64,000 nucleotides of DNA from Bacillota bacterium. GTDB lineage: Bacteria > Bacillota > Clostridia > Acetivibrionales > DSM-1351. The notes beneath the pieces are model-generated. The model made no database searches and was not told the origin of the DNA. It was given only the letters and a program-made list of their open reading frames with translations. Shown here piece by piece: positions 1-7,693 of the stretch; the first letter of the stretch is position 1, and each line of letters opens with the position of its first letter. The position numbers and the translations under genes were made by a program. The stretch lies in assembly GCA_023444055.1 (NCBI GenBank), contig JAEZRV010000007.1, forward strand, positions 97,130 through 161,129, given 5' to 3'.

Positions 1-296
1 GTATCAGCTGGGAATTTGGTAATTAGACCTAATAAAAACTGCTTAATAAGTCCTAAATCAAGTGCGGTAATAGTTCCATCAGCGTCAACGTCTGCGGCTT
101 TAATATTGGAAACATTTTTTGTTCCAAGTAGATGCATTTTAACTGCTGCAAAATCTAAAGAGTCAACAGTTTTACTTAAGTCTGCGTCTCCGTACAATAC
201 TGTAGTTGGTGCGGATACATCAGCAGCCTGAGCACCAAAACTAAATAAACTCATTACTAGAGTTAGTGCTATTAATAGGTATATCCCTTTTTTCAT
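1..296 (-). CDS. Secreted protein with N-terminal type I dockerin (partial)
   Basis: The first 98 codons of a minus-strand gene are present and it leaves the window at position 1. ATG at 296 follows an AGGAGG ribosome site at about 303-308. The product starts with a signal peptide (MKKGIYLLIALTLVMSLF, cleavage likely after AQA). Two dockerin calcium-binding repeats follow: GDADLSKTVDSLDFAAVKMHLLG and, after a short linker, DVDADGTITALDLGLIKQFLLG are the two units, each with D at 1, 3 and 12. Dockerins anchor cellulosomal enzymes to scaffoldin cohesins. The recognition pairs are SL and AL, typical of the C. cellulolyticum group. The dockerin sits directly after the signal peptide, which is the less common order; the catalytic part lies outside the window and cannot be named. 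Confidence 0.85.
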   Translation of the reverse strand, partial: MKKGIYLLIALTLVMSLFSFGAQAADVSAPTTVLYGDADLSKTVDSLDFAAVKMHLLGTKNVSNIKAADVDADGTITALDLGLIKQFLLGLITKFPAD

Positions 297-490
297 GCAA
301 AAACCTCCTAAAAAATATTCTGTTTATATCTGTCAAAAAACAATTACTAATTTTAACAAATTTAATAAGTATCCCCTTATATATGATGCGGAAGTACAAA
401 TGATTATGGGCTGGTTTAAATAATGGTGAATAATATCGGTAAATAGAAAACTTATTAATGATTTCCATTTACTAGTTGACAAATAGATAA

Positions 491-742
491 AAGCGTATAT
501 GCAACCTTGACGGTAATAGCTGTGGTGGAGGTCATTCTGATGCACAAATAGAGCAAAGAGTTTCATTGATTGCTGATTGCAGATGCTTACTGTGCAAAAA
601 AATTGGTCCGACTGCTGAAAGGCAGTTAGCGCGAAAAGCCATAACAACTTTTCAAATAGATAATAAAATAGATGCTTTGCTGGTAAAAATTATAGAGTAT
701 TATTTTAAGATTAATAATCACATTTCACTTCGGAAAGGGTAG
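491..742 (+). pseudogene. NifX/NifB-type cofactor domain remnant
   Basis: An 83-codon open stretch follows a TAA and has no start codon or ribosome site. Its translation contains NSCGGGHSDAQIEQRVSLI, then ADCRCLLCKKIGPTAERQL and a C-terminal helix DALLVKIIEYY. The DC-x-(L/V)-L-x-x-K-I-G-P core resembles the dinitrogenase iron-molybdenum cofactor domain (NifX/NafY/NifB C-terminus). It looks like the 3' end of a lost gene. The assignment is by eye from the motif; a short unrelated ORF remains possible. Confidence 0.45.
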
Positions 743-801
743 AACAGAGCCTCGTTAATTAATTGTTCTAACCTTAAACAAGATTTAGTTAAGCGACTAC
801 T

Positions 802-838
802 AAGGATTGAACCCTATATATTACAGGGTCAGTCCTTT
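802..838 (+). terminator. Hairpin after the NifX-like remnant
   Basis: An imperfect inverted repeat has arms AAGGATTGAACCCT and AGGGTCAGTCCTT around a 9-base AT loop, followed by TTTTAG. It has the form of an intrinsic terminator with a weak T tract. Confidence 0.5.
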
Positions 839-1055
839 TAGTTTGCCTTTAATTCGTTTGTTAGGTTGGAAGAATTTCAAATAATTATAATTGAGTTACC
901 GAATCCATGTCATTTCTTTTATATTGTTTTTTGTAAATGTGAGACATGGATATATTTATGTAATCTTCAAATTCAGATCTAAAATGCTCTAGTGTCTCGA
1001 ATTATTAGTAGAAGTTAAAAATATTTCCCATTACAATATTTTAAAGTTACGTTGT

Positions 1056-1104
1056 TATAATACCCTGAAACTTACTTTATATATAGACTAAGCTTTCAAG
1101 GAGT
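1056..1104 (+). promoter_or_regulatory. Probable -10 box and ribosome site of the toxin gene
   Basis: A TATAAT hexamer at 1056-1061 has no convincing -35 partner. AAGGAG at 1099-1104 lies 7 bases before the ATG at 1112 and fixes that start. Confidence 0.4.
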
Positions 1105-1111
1105 GACATAA

Positions 1112-3784
1112 ATGCAAGCAACGGCAAAACAGCAAAACAAGCCTAAAAAGCCTTTAAGTACGGTAAACAAAAATCTTCAAAAGCAACAGGATAGCACAAA
1201 AAATAAAAAAAAGCCTAATGTGAGAACGACAGAATATAGAAGAATGGAGGAAATATTTCTAACAGATCCTGACTCTGTAACACGTGAAGAATTTATGCTT
1301 TTTCAGAGTGCTGTGGGATATCGCCGTGCAATTCAGCTATTGAATGAAGGAAAACAACGTAAGCAGTTAAGAAAAATGGATGGGACAGGCAAAACATTCA
1401 AAAATCTTTCTGTAAATAAAGAGCAAGAGACAACTGGTAATAAAGAAGATAAAGTTATTCAAAAAAAGAAAGTTTCCCAAGCTACTCAAAAAAGCACAAA
1501 AGAAACTAATCAGAAGAAGGTATCAACAAATAATACATCTTCTGCTACAAGTTTGCCGAGTGGTTTGAAATCTGGAATTGAAAAACTATCAGGTATTGAC
1601 CTATCAGATGTAAGTGTACATAAAAATTCCGAAAAACCACAGCAAGTTGGTGCACTGGCATATACTCAAGGGAATAATATTTATATGGCTCCTGGACAGG
1701 AAAAGCACCTTCCTCATGAAGGCTGGCATGCTGTACAGCAAAAGCAAGGAAGAGTAGCACCAACATTGCAGATGAAAACAGGTACATCCGTAAATGATGA
1801 TGCAGGGCTTGAAAAAGAAGCTGATATAATGGGTAGTAAAGCTTTGAAAGCAGGATCGGATGCAAGTACAATACAATTAAAAAAATCTAGTAACTTTAAG
1901 CAGGAAAATAGTGTTATACAGAGAATTACACAAGAAGAAGCAATGAAGCTTGCAAAACAAAATACTCATGATGCCAATACTGGTTATAGTTGGAGTATAA
2001 AAGCTGGTGAATATAACAGATATGTTTTTGAAGCTCAGGACATGCTTAGGGATATAGGTTATAATCTTTCAAAGCGTGGAGTTGATGGTAAGTGGAGTCC
2101 TGGTGGAGAAACATATAATGCATTGCTCAAATTCCAAAAAACCTGTAAGAATACATATAACGGCTTAAAGCAAAATGCACCAGTTCAAACCTTAGCACAA
2201 GTTAATTATATGCAAGGAGTTGAACCTACAGGAAAGCTGGATAAGGCAACACATAATGCTTTAAAAAAAGAAAAAAACAATAAGATATTAAGAAAAAAAT
2301 TAGAGGATGAAAGGGCTTATAAAAAGAAACTAGAACTAGAAAATAAGGCGAAAGCTAAAGCCAAAGAGACTACTAAAGATAACAAACAGGAAAATGATCA
2401 AACAGATGAAATATTAGACGGAATTCAGACTGCCATTGATGTTATTGGATTTATTCCTGGCGTTGGTGATATAGCTGATGGAGTAAATGTTGGAATAAGT
2501 GTAGTGCGTAAGGATTGGTTGGGTGCGGTACTGTCTGGGATAGCACTAATACCCATAGTAGGGTCTGCTATAGCAGCACCAATGAAAGTTATAGCTAAAG
2601 CTTTTAGTAAAGTTGGAGGCGCAATCGGGAGTGTTTCAAAAACAGTTAAGAATGCAATAGAGTTATTGACGAAGCTGTTAGGCGGTGCAGAAAAGGTTGC
2701 TTCCAAACTGAGTGAGTATCTGAGTACTTTAAAAGGACTCATTCGAAAGATTCCTGATTTAATAAAAAATGTTACGAATTTAAGGGCAGTGAAGTGGTTA
2801 GCTAGCAAAAAGGTAGTTAAAACTATTCTTTCATTTGCAGAAAAAGTAAGAAGTGCTGTCGAAACTGTTTGTAAGAAGGCTGATGAGGTTTTTACTTCAG
2901 TAAAGAATGCTATTTTCCCAGAAGCGACTGTAAAGAAAGCGGCTACAGAAACGCCAAAGAAAACAGTAATTTCGGAAACACCGATAAATAAAACAATTGC
3001 TACAGAAACACCGAAGAAAACAGTAATTCCGGAAGCACCGATAAAGAAAACAGTCCCTACAAAAACAACAAAGAAAACAGTAATTCCGGAAACACCGAAA
3101 CCAGTAGTTAAGGAAACGCCGAAACCAGTAGTTAAGGAAACACCGAAACCAGTAGTTAAGGAAACACCGAAGCCAGTAGTTAAGGAAACACCGAAACCAA
3201 TAGTTAATGAAACACCGATAAATAAAACAGTCGCTATAGAAGCACCGAAAACGAAAGCGGTTGATACAGAAGCACCATTAAAGAATGAGGTAGATGCGGG
3301 AGTAAGTAAGGTTAATAAACAAGTAATACTTGACAACATCGCTGAAAGCCAAGCTGCACGAAGTGCTTCGAGATTTAAAATGACCGAAAATCCTACTACA
3401 AGGGTGTTGGCAAGAGAAGATACAATTGCTACAATAAAATCTACTAGGAGACAGGTAGAAAAACTTATGAAAAATGACCCAATTGCGCAAGATTACTTAA
3501 GTAGAGGGCAATTTAACCAATATGGAACATATTTTCATAATAGGGTATTTAAGAGGTTGAGAAGTGCCAACATTGAAGGTTTAGAAATAGATAAAACCAT
3601 AACTAGACCAGGAACTATGGGGGGAAAAGGTAATTTACGTAGACCAGATTTTCAATGGCAAAGTGGAACACCAGACTATGAAATATGGGACATAAAGCCA
3701 AATGGCTTTAGTTGGTCGGACCAATTCCAAGACTTAATGGACTGGACAGGTGTTGTCCCACAAGCGCTAAAATACAATAGGTAA
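1112..3784 (+). CDS. DUF4157 polymorphic/injected toxin with C-terminal PD-(D/E)XK-like nuclease
   Basis: This is an 890-residue protein without a signal peptide. Domains in order: a Lys/Gln-rich N-terminus; a DUF4157 metallopeptidase-like domain at about 148-240 with HEGWH at about 201-205 (HExxH form) and the usual GLEKEAD helix; a peptidoglycan-binding-like repeat at about 300-390; a pre-toxin-like hydrophobic segment at about 435-500 (IGFIPGVGDIADG); a Pro/Lys/Thr repeat linker at about 610-720 with copies of ETPKPVVK; and a C-terminal tip at about 730-890. The tip contains RRPDFQW followed by YEIWDIKP, which fits the PD...(D/E)xK pattern of VRR-NUC or restriction-type nucleases. DUF4157 is known from polymorphic toxins and from cargo of extracellular contractile injection systems. 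The next gene, 14 bases downstream, is a candidate immunity gene. The nuclease call is inferred from motifs only. Confidence 0.75.
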   Translation: MQATAKQQNKPKKPLSTVNKNLQKQQDSTKNKKKPNVRTTEYRRMEEIFLTDPDSVTREEFMLFQSAVGYRRAIQLLNEGKQRKQLRKMDGTGKTFKNLSVNKEQETTGNKEDKVIQKKKVSQATQKSTKETNQKKVSTNNTSSATSLPSGLKSGIEKLSGIDLSDVSVHKNSEKPQQVGALAYTQGNNIYMAPGQEKHLPHEGWHAVQQKQGRVAPTLQMKTGTSVNDDAGLEKEADIMGSKALKAGSDASTIQLKKSSNFKQENSVIQRITQEEAMKLAKQNTHDANTGYSWSIKAGEYNRYVFEAQDMLRDIGYNLSKRGVDGKWSPGGETYNALLKFQKTCKNTYNGLKQNAPVQTLAQVNYMQGVEPTGKLDKATHNALKKEKNNKILRKKLEDERAYKKKLELENKAKAKAKETTKDNKQENDQTDEILDGIQTAIDVIGFIPGVGDIADGVNVGISVVRKDWLGAVLSGIALIPIVGSAIAAPMKVIAKAFSKVGGAIGSVSKTVKNAIELLTKLLGGAEKVASKLSEYLSTLKGLIRKIPDLIKNVTNLRAVKWLASKKVVKTILSFAEKVRSAVETVCKKADEVFTSVKNAIFPEATVKKAATETPKKTVISETPINKTIATETPKKTVIPEAPIKKTVPTKTTKKTVIPETPKPVVKETPKPVVKETPKPVVKETPKPVVKETPKPIVNETPINKTVAIEAPKTKAVDTEAPLKNEVDAGVSKVNKQVILDNIAESQAARSASRFKMTENPTTRVLAREDTIATIKSTRRQVEKLMKNDPIAQDYLSRGQFNQYGTYFHNRVFKRLRSANIEGLEIDKTITRPGTMGGKGNLRRPDFQWQSGTPDYEIWDIKPNGFSWSDQFQDLMDWTGVVPQALKYNR
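3095..3215 (+). repeat. Tandem 24-bp repeats encoding ETPKPVVK
   Basis: Five near-identical 24-bp units encode (K/E)ETPKPVVK or ETPKPIVN inside the toxin gene, preceded by looser ETPKKTV and ETPINKT units from about 2947. They form a flexible linker between the delivery part and the toxic tip. Confidence 0.85.
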
Positions 3785-3798
3785 GGAGAGAATACGTT

Positions 3799-4677
3799 TT
3801 GGATATTAATGAATTACAAAATCAACCTTTGTATGGTGTAAATGTAGGAATTATATACTACTTTTATGAAGACCCAAACAAGATTAAGCAAGTTATACAA
3901 AATATCTTCAAAGAGTATTGTGAGTTAGCAAATTCAAACTTCACATTTTACAGGCATAACAAAGACCTGGGGTTAAATAAATTAAAGGTAAGTGCAATAG
4001 ATTATTTTAGCAATATTCTTAATGAAACAGATTTTACTCAAACACAACATTTGCTCTTTACAGATGCTTCTAAAGAAAATCTTCAAAGTAGCAAGGTGGA
4101 AGTAATGCTTAGAACTATTAAAGATGAATACCTTTGTAAAACTCCAAATTGGATATACTTTGAAATTAGTCCTGAAGTGCCTTATTCGGAAATATTGGAC
4201 TTTATCAAACAATCATTTTATTGTCATACATATCATTATGCATGCTGTAACTATGTTTTAAGCCAAAATGACCACCTAGTGCCTAAAAGTGTTTCAGAAG
4301 CTATTAAGCTTCTGAAACAAACCAATACTATTAATGACTGTTACTCTATTTTAACAAACCCTTATTTCTTGAAAGGGTTGGAAAATGGAATTGATGGAGC
4401 AAATTTTGTACAAGTTTTATCCAAAAAAATATATGATATAATTGGCTTTAATTCTATTATGGATATGTCTGGAAAAGACCACATTTATCATGAATTTGGT
4501 GAGGACTATGTAATTCTAATGTTATCAGATGAAAGGCTACCTAATACTGATGATGAATTCCTTTATGGATATAAACGGCTGCATAAATTATTAAAACCAA
4601 TAATAGCTGATGTAAAAAGACCACAGATGTATTGGAAGCCTGATGAATGGGATAAATGGAGAAATAGGTTAGAATAA
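3799..4677 (+). CDS. Probable immunity protein for the upstream toxin (DUF3396-like?)
   Basis: A 292-residue soluble protein begins at a TTG codon, 10 bases after AAGGAG at 3783-3788 and only 14 bases after the toxin stop, so the two are almost certainly co-transcribed. It has no signal peptide or membrane segment. The C-terminus (YWKPDEWDKWRNRL) recalls the end of DUF3396-type immunity proteins, known as partners of VRR-NUC toxins, which would match the nuclease-like tip upstream. Function is inferred mainly from position; similarity to a named family was judged by eye and may be wrong. Confidence 0.6.
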   Translation: MDINELQNQPLYGVNVGIIYYFYEDPNKIKQVIQNIFKEYCELANSNFTFYRHNKDLGLNKLKVSAIDYFSNILNETDFTQTQHLLFTDASKENLQSSKVEVMLRTIKDEYLCKTPNWIYFEISPEVPYSEILDFIKQSFYCHTYHYACCNYVLSQNDHLVPKSVSEAIKLLKQTNTINDCYSILTNPYFLKGLENGIDGANFVQVLSKKIYDIIGFNSIMDMSGKDHIYHEFGEDYVILMLSDERLPNTDDEFLYGYKRLHKLLKPIIADVKRPQMYWKPDEWDKWRNRLE

Positions 4678-4694
4678 ATAGAATGACTTTGCTA

Positions 4695-4918
4695 TGATGA
4701 AGACGATACACATACGTCGAGTGCTTCGACATATGGCAACAAAAGTGTTAAAGTTTTCTTTTTAGTTAGCAGATGAATCTCATTGTGTCAGCGATGACCA
4801 CCTGCAAAGCCGACACACAACCGGTCAATCCGGCCACCTTTATGAAATTTTCAAACAGCCGGCACTGCCGGCTGTTGTGCTTCGGCACAGGTCGCTTGCG
4901 ACCACGTGCCTTTATCCT
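4695..4918. other. GC-rich, hairpin-rich DNA before the intron fragment
   Basis: No gene is visible. Several short inverted repeats are packed here: GTCGAGTGCTTCGAC near 4717, CAGCCGGCACTGCCGGCTG near 4856, and a nested stem GGCAC..GTGCC enclosing GGTCGCTTGCGACC near 4885-4912. Base composition is far richer in GC than the flanks, which suggests imported DNA. Confidence 0.5.
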
Positions 4919-5300
4919 GGTGTGTCCAGCTAAGCTGAACTGTTCTAGTTGGTGAAAGCTCAACCACAGTAATTGCCAAGAAGCTGTGTAGTAAGTCCCA
5001 GTGCGTCGCAGTAATGCGGGGTACTAAGCGGGATGATGGCTCATTGTCATGAGTCGACAAAGTGCAGGTTGTAACATCAAGTGAACACTGCCGTATCGTG
5101 AAAGTATCTTGCGTAAGCAAGTAAAGAGGGAGTCGAGTCCTGCGGGATGGACAAAGACCATGGAAGGCACAAAGAGCTTGGATTGCAGTGCCGAGGAACC
5201 CTCCGGTATAGAGGTGACGACATGTATTGAGGACTTGAGACAGAAATTATATAATGAGGATAGTTACTGTAGTGAGGGAACGAGTAACTCTGCTAAAGGA
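4919..5300 (+). mobile_element. 5' part of a group II intron, truncated
   Basis: The sequence begins GTGTGTCC, a bacterial group II intron 5' splice-site pattern. It continues with structured domain I-like elements: TTGGTGAAAGCTCAACC, AATTGCCAAGAAGCTGTGTA, and CGAGTCCTGCGGGATGGAC. No reverse transcriptase reading frame and no recognisable domain V (AGC...hairpin) follow before the next mobile fragment. I read it as a 5' remnant, most like the chloroplast-like class. The end point is approximate. Confidence 0.6.
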
Positions 5301-5332
5301 TTAATAGGAAAAGATTTTGAATCCTAAATAAA

Positions 5333-5478
5333 AAACCAATAGAAGATAATATGTCTGTTTCTGAGATATTAAAAGAATTATCTATCCATTACAACACTTT
5401 CTACCGCGGGTAGGTGATTACGAAGAATATGAAGAAAGTGCGTTTCCTTTCCACGGAACCGCACTTTACTGTTTTTAG
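5333..5478 (+). pseudogene. IS3-type transposase OrfA fragment with frameshift
   Basis: Reading from 5333 gives KKPIEDNMSVSEILKELSIH followed by YNTFYR, a helix-turn-helix like OrfA of IS3-family transposases. The frame breaks near 5405-5412. In the shifted frame it continues VGDYEEYEESAFPFHGTALY and stops at TAG 5476-5478, matching the usual Y-x-x-(Y/W)-G-x-x-A-F-P-G-x-G pattern. It has no complete element and no OrfB. Confidence 0.6.
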
Positions 5479-5645
5479 TACGAAATAACAAAACTTAAAC
5501 AAGAGAACCTTGAGTTGCTTTGATTACTATGATATCGAAGGAATCAATAACTTAACCTCTAATGACATAGTAAGTGTGCTGACAGTATATTAGTCCCTGT
5601 ATAATCGTAGCCTTTTAATAAAGTATAATTACTTGCTAATTGCGA
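5479..5645. other. Gene-free stretch
   Basis: AT-rich sequence between the transposase fragment and the convergent DUF3892 gene. I see no gene, promoter or repeat that I can support. Confidence 0.5.
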
Positions 5646-5669
5646 ACGTTTAGTTAATCAACTAAACGT
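5646..5669 (-). terminator. Hairpin at the 3' end of the DUF3892 gene
   Basis: A perfect 10-bp inverted repeat (ACGTTTAGTT / AACTAAACGT, 4-base loop) overlaps the last codons and stop of the minus-strand gene. No T tract follows, so it may stabilise the mRNA end rather than terminate. Confidence 0.4.
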
Positions 5670-5891
5670 AGGCAGATTATCTAGGTTATCACTCTCAATA
5701 CCATTAGGGTCACTTCTGAGAAATTCTCTCCCGTTTTTTGCTTTGCCCACATTAACACCTTCGATTTTATTATCTCTAGCCATAGTTATGGCTTCTTTGA
5801 TAGAAAACATATTACCGTTTTGAAGCATTACATCTGTAATATCTCCATCATTATTCTTTCTGACTTTTACAATCTTAGCTGTATCTTCCAC
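5658..5891 (-). CDS. DUF3892 family small protein
   Basis: This 77-residue protein shows the DUF3892 pattern from end to end: VRKNNDGDITDVMLQNG near the N-terminus, a central helix IKEAITMARDNKIEGVNVG, then KNGREFLRSDPNG and a terminal NLDNLP. The family is common in firmicutes and has no settled function. It is cytoplasmic and has no signal peptide. ATG at 5891 follows AAGGAG at about 5900-5905. It is a single gene, probably unlinked to the spore-protein gene upstream of it on the same strand. Confidence 0.85.
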   Translation of the reverse strand: MEDTAKIVKVRKNNDGDITDVMLQNGNMFSIKEAITMARDNKIEGVNVGKAKNGREFLRSDPNGIESDNLDNLPTFS

Positions 5892-6038
5892 TCATATCAC
5901 TCCTTGTTAATTTTCTATAATGTCATATATTTTAAATATTTGTTTTTCTTGATTTACATATTTATTGTTTTGCATGTTTTTTTGCTTATTTAATTATTAA
6001 ATATTTCTTGATTTGCGTATTTCTAAATTTATTTAATA
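5892..6038. other. AT-rich spacer with repeated TTGATTT(A/G)C(A/G)TATTT
   Basis: Two near copies of a 14-base phrase occur: TCTTGATTTACATATTTAT near 5947 and TCTTGATTTGCGTATTTCT near 6004. It may hold the DUF3892 promoter; nothing else is visible. Confidence 0.35.
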
Positions 6039-6221
6039 TCAAACTAAAGGCTTCCGCTCTATGAGTTCCTCAATAGGAACCTCAACTCTATTTTTTGAAT
6101 CGAGATATGAAACTACTGCATTGTTATTTATTACATTTTCTATCCATACTGGAGAACCATTATATAGCACTTCAATAACGCCAAGTGATTCTACAATCCG
6201 TCTAGCACTTTCATTATCCAA
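6039..6221 (-). CDS. sspH: Small acid-soluble spore protein, H type
   Basis: A 60-residue protein that fits the SspH family: N-terminal MDNESARRIVESLGVIEVLY, then NGSPVWIENV, a short variable strand, and a C-terminal VEVPIEELIE. H-type SASPs are minor spore-core proteins made in the forespore. The start is TTG at 6221, preceded by an excellent AGGAGG at 6229-6234. Length matches the family (about 57-60). Expression is presumably under a forespore sigma factor, but I could not recognise its boxes with confidence. Confidence 0.8.
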   Translation of the reverse strand: MDNESARRIVESLGVIEVLYNGSPVWIENVINNNAVVSYLDSKNRVEVPIEELIERKPLV

Positions 6222-6423
6222 TCGAAAACCTCCTCGTTTTTTAATTAGTATTTACAAGAGCATACTTTTTATTCAAAGGAATGTATTTATCCAATTATCG
6301 AATCAAAAATCAAAGGTAGCTATTGTTTGTCCTTTTAGACGTCAGAAATATGTAGCGATACTATTTCTACGTTAGACGGTTACATAATATCGAGAGTAAC
6401 TACAAATATTACAGTTATCTGCT

Positions 6424-6455
6424 GTTAAAAAAAATTGGTATCTATAAATTTGGTG
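6424..6455 (+). promoter_or_regulatory. Leader motif shared with the CoA-disulfide reductase gene
   Basis: The phrase TTAAAAAAAATTGG-TAT-CTATAAATTTGGTG recurs with a 2-base gap at 11730-11760, ahead of the persulfide/CoA-disulfide reductase gene. Here it lies about 100 bases before msrAB. It could be a shared operator for redox genes, or chance similarity in AT-rich DNA. Confidence 0.3.
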
Positions 6456-6551
6456 TATATAAGCTGGGTATATATAATGAAGAGTACAATTTTATTTTGA
6501 TAAAGCATTCTCGGAGTAAATTTTAGATTATATTGAAAGGAAGATATACTT

Positions 6552-7532
6552 ATGGATAATAAAGCTAGAACAAAAGAAACTGCAAAAGAAATCTACTTAG
6601 CTGGAGGCTGTTTTTGGGGTACTGAAAAATATCTATCTCTAGTTAAGGGCATAGTAAGCACTGAGGTGGGTTATGCAAACGGAAATACAGAGAACCCTAC
6701 TTACGAAGATGTATGCTATAAAAAAACAGGTCATGCAGAAACAGTTAAAATAGTGTATGACCCCTATATAGTAAGCTTGGAATTTATTTTAAAGCTCTAC
6801 TATGATGTAATAAATCCTTTATCAATAAACCGCCAAGGCAATGATATAGGAACTCAGTATCGCACTGGGATATATTATACTGATGCTAAGGATAAAGATA
6901 TTATCATAGAATCAATAAAAGAACTTCAGAAGAATTACGACAAGCCTATTGCAATTGAGGTGATGCCGCTGGAAAATTACTTTAAAGCCGAAGAATACCA
7001 CCAAAAATATTTAGATAAAAATCCTAATGGATATTGTCATATAGGCGGAGCTAAATTCTCCAAAGCAGAGAATGCAGAAGATTTTCAGTTAAAATACAAA
7101 GCAAAGTCCAAAGAATTATTAAAAGAAACTCTAACAGATATTCAGTATGCTGTGACACAAAACAATGCTACAGAGCCACCTTTTAGGAATGAATTTTATG
7201 ATAATTTCAAAGAGGGTATATATGTGGATGTGACTAGTGGAGAGCCGCTTTTTGCTTCAAGTGACAAATTTGAATCAGGTTGTGGATGGCCAAGTTTTTC
7301 CAAGCCTATTAGTCCTGATTTGATTCGTGAACTTGACGACACCACACATGGTATGCAGAGAATAGAAGTCAGAAGCAAAACAGGCAATGCACATCTTGGA
7401 CACGTTTTTAATGATGGTCCAAGAGAATCAGGAGGTTTGAGATACTGTATCAACAGTGCATCACTTATGTTTATTCCAAAGGAAGAAATGGAAGAAAAGG
7501 GTTATGGATATTTGCTGGATTTAGTGAACTAA
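6552..7532 (+). CDS. msrAB: Bifunctional methionine sulfoxide reductase MsrA-MsrB
   Basis: This 326-residue fusion repairs both epimers of methionine sulfoxide. MsrA occupies about 1-155, with the catalytic GGCFWGTE at about 18-25 and the usual GYANG, TGHAE and YFxAEEYHQKYL motifs. MsrB occupies about 190-325, with SGCGWPSF, HLGHVFNDGP and the catalytic-cysteine motif RYCINSASL. The zinc-binding CxxC pairs of some MsrB proteins are not evident. It has no signal peptide, so it acts in the cytoplasm. ATG at 6552 follows AAAGGAAG at about 6535-6542. The neighbouring peroxidase and OhrR genes make this an oxidative-stress block. Confidence 0.95.
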   Translation: MDNKARTKETAKEIYLAGGCFWGTEKYLSLVKGIVSTEVGYANGNTENPTYEDVCYKKTGHAETVKIVYDPYIVSLEFILKLYYDVINPLSINRQGNDIGTQYRTGIYYTDAKDKDIIIESIKELQKNYDKPIAIEVMPLENYFKAEEYHQKYLDKNPNGYCHIGGAKFSKAENAEDFQLKYKAKSKELLKETLTDIQYAVTQNNATEPPFRNEFYDNFKEGIYVDVTSGEPLFASSDKFESGCGWPSFSKPISPDLIRELDDTTHGMQRIEVRSKTGNAHLGHVFNDGPRESGGLRYCINSASLMFIPKEEMEEKGYGYLLDLVN

Positions 7533-7589
7533 ACTGACAGTTTATAAAAAAAAATAATCTTAGTTTCTCACCGAACAATAAAATTATTA

Positions 7590-7617
7590 TTGACAAAACA
7601 AATGGTTTGTATATAAT
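7590..7617 (+). promoter_or_regulatory. Sigma-A promoter of the gpx-ohrR pair
   Basis: TTGACA at 7590-7595 and TATAAT at 7612-7617 are separated by 16 bases. The -10 box lies inside the palindromic operator described next, so repressor binding should block transcription. Confidence 0.8.
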
Positions 7618-7648
7618 TAAATTGTACACAATTTAATTATATACAAAC
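7605..7648. promoter_or_regulatory. OhrR operator palindrome
   Basis: This is a perfect inverted repeat: two 21-base arms around a 2-base centre (AC at 7626-7627). Its core ATTAAATTGT-AC-ACAATTTAAT matches the known OhrR box of Bacillus. It overlaps the -10 box and precedes the peroxidase gene, whose downstream neighbour encodes the OhrR-like repressor, so autoregulation is very likely. Confidence 0.85.
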
Positions 7649-7693
7649 GAATAACAAACAATATTTTAAAATTTTAAAAAAGGTGGGTATAGT

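Noticed and set aside
16..231. 71-residue plus-strand ORF at the left edge
   Set aside because: It is the complement of the dockerin gene and has no ribosome site.
333..647. 104-residue minus-strand ORF
   Set aside because: No ribosome site and no family resemblance; the opposite strand reads as the NifX-like fragment.
2425..3339. 304-residue minus-strand ORF with repeats
   Set aside because: It mirrors the toxin's ETPKPVVK repeats; a low-complexity antisense shadow.
4766..5327. Small ORFs on both strands over the GC-rich block and intron
   Set aside because: They cover structured RNA/mobile DNA and do not resemble proteins.
5395..5480. Hairpin AAAGTGCG...CGCACTTT as group II intron domain V
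   Set aside because: It lacks the conserved AGC and bulge of domain V, and the same bases translate as the IS3 OrfA fragment.
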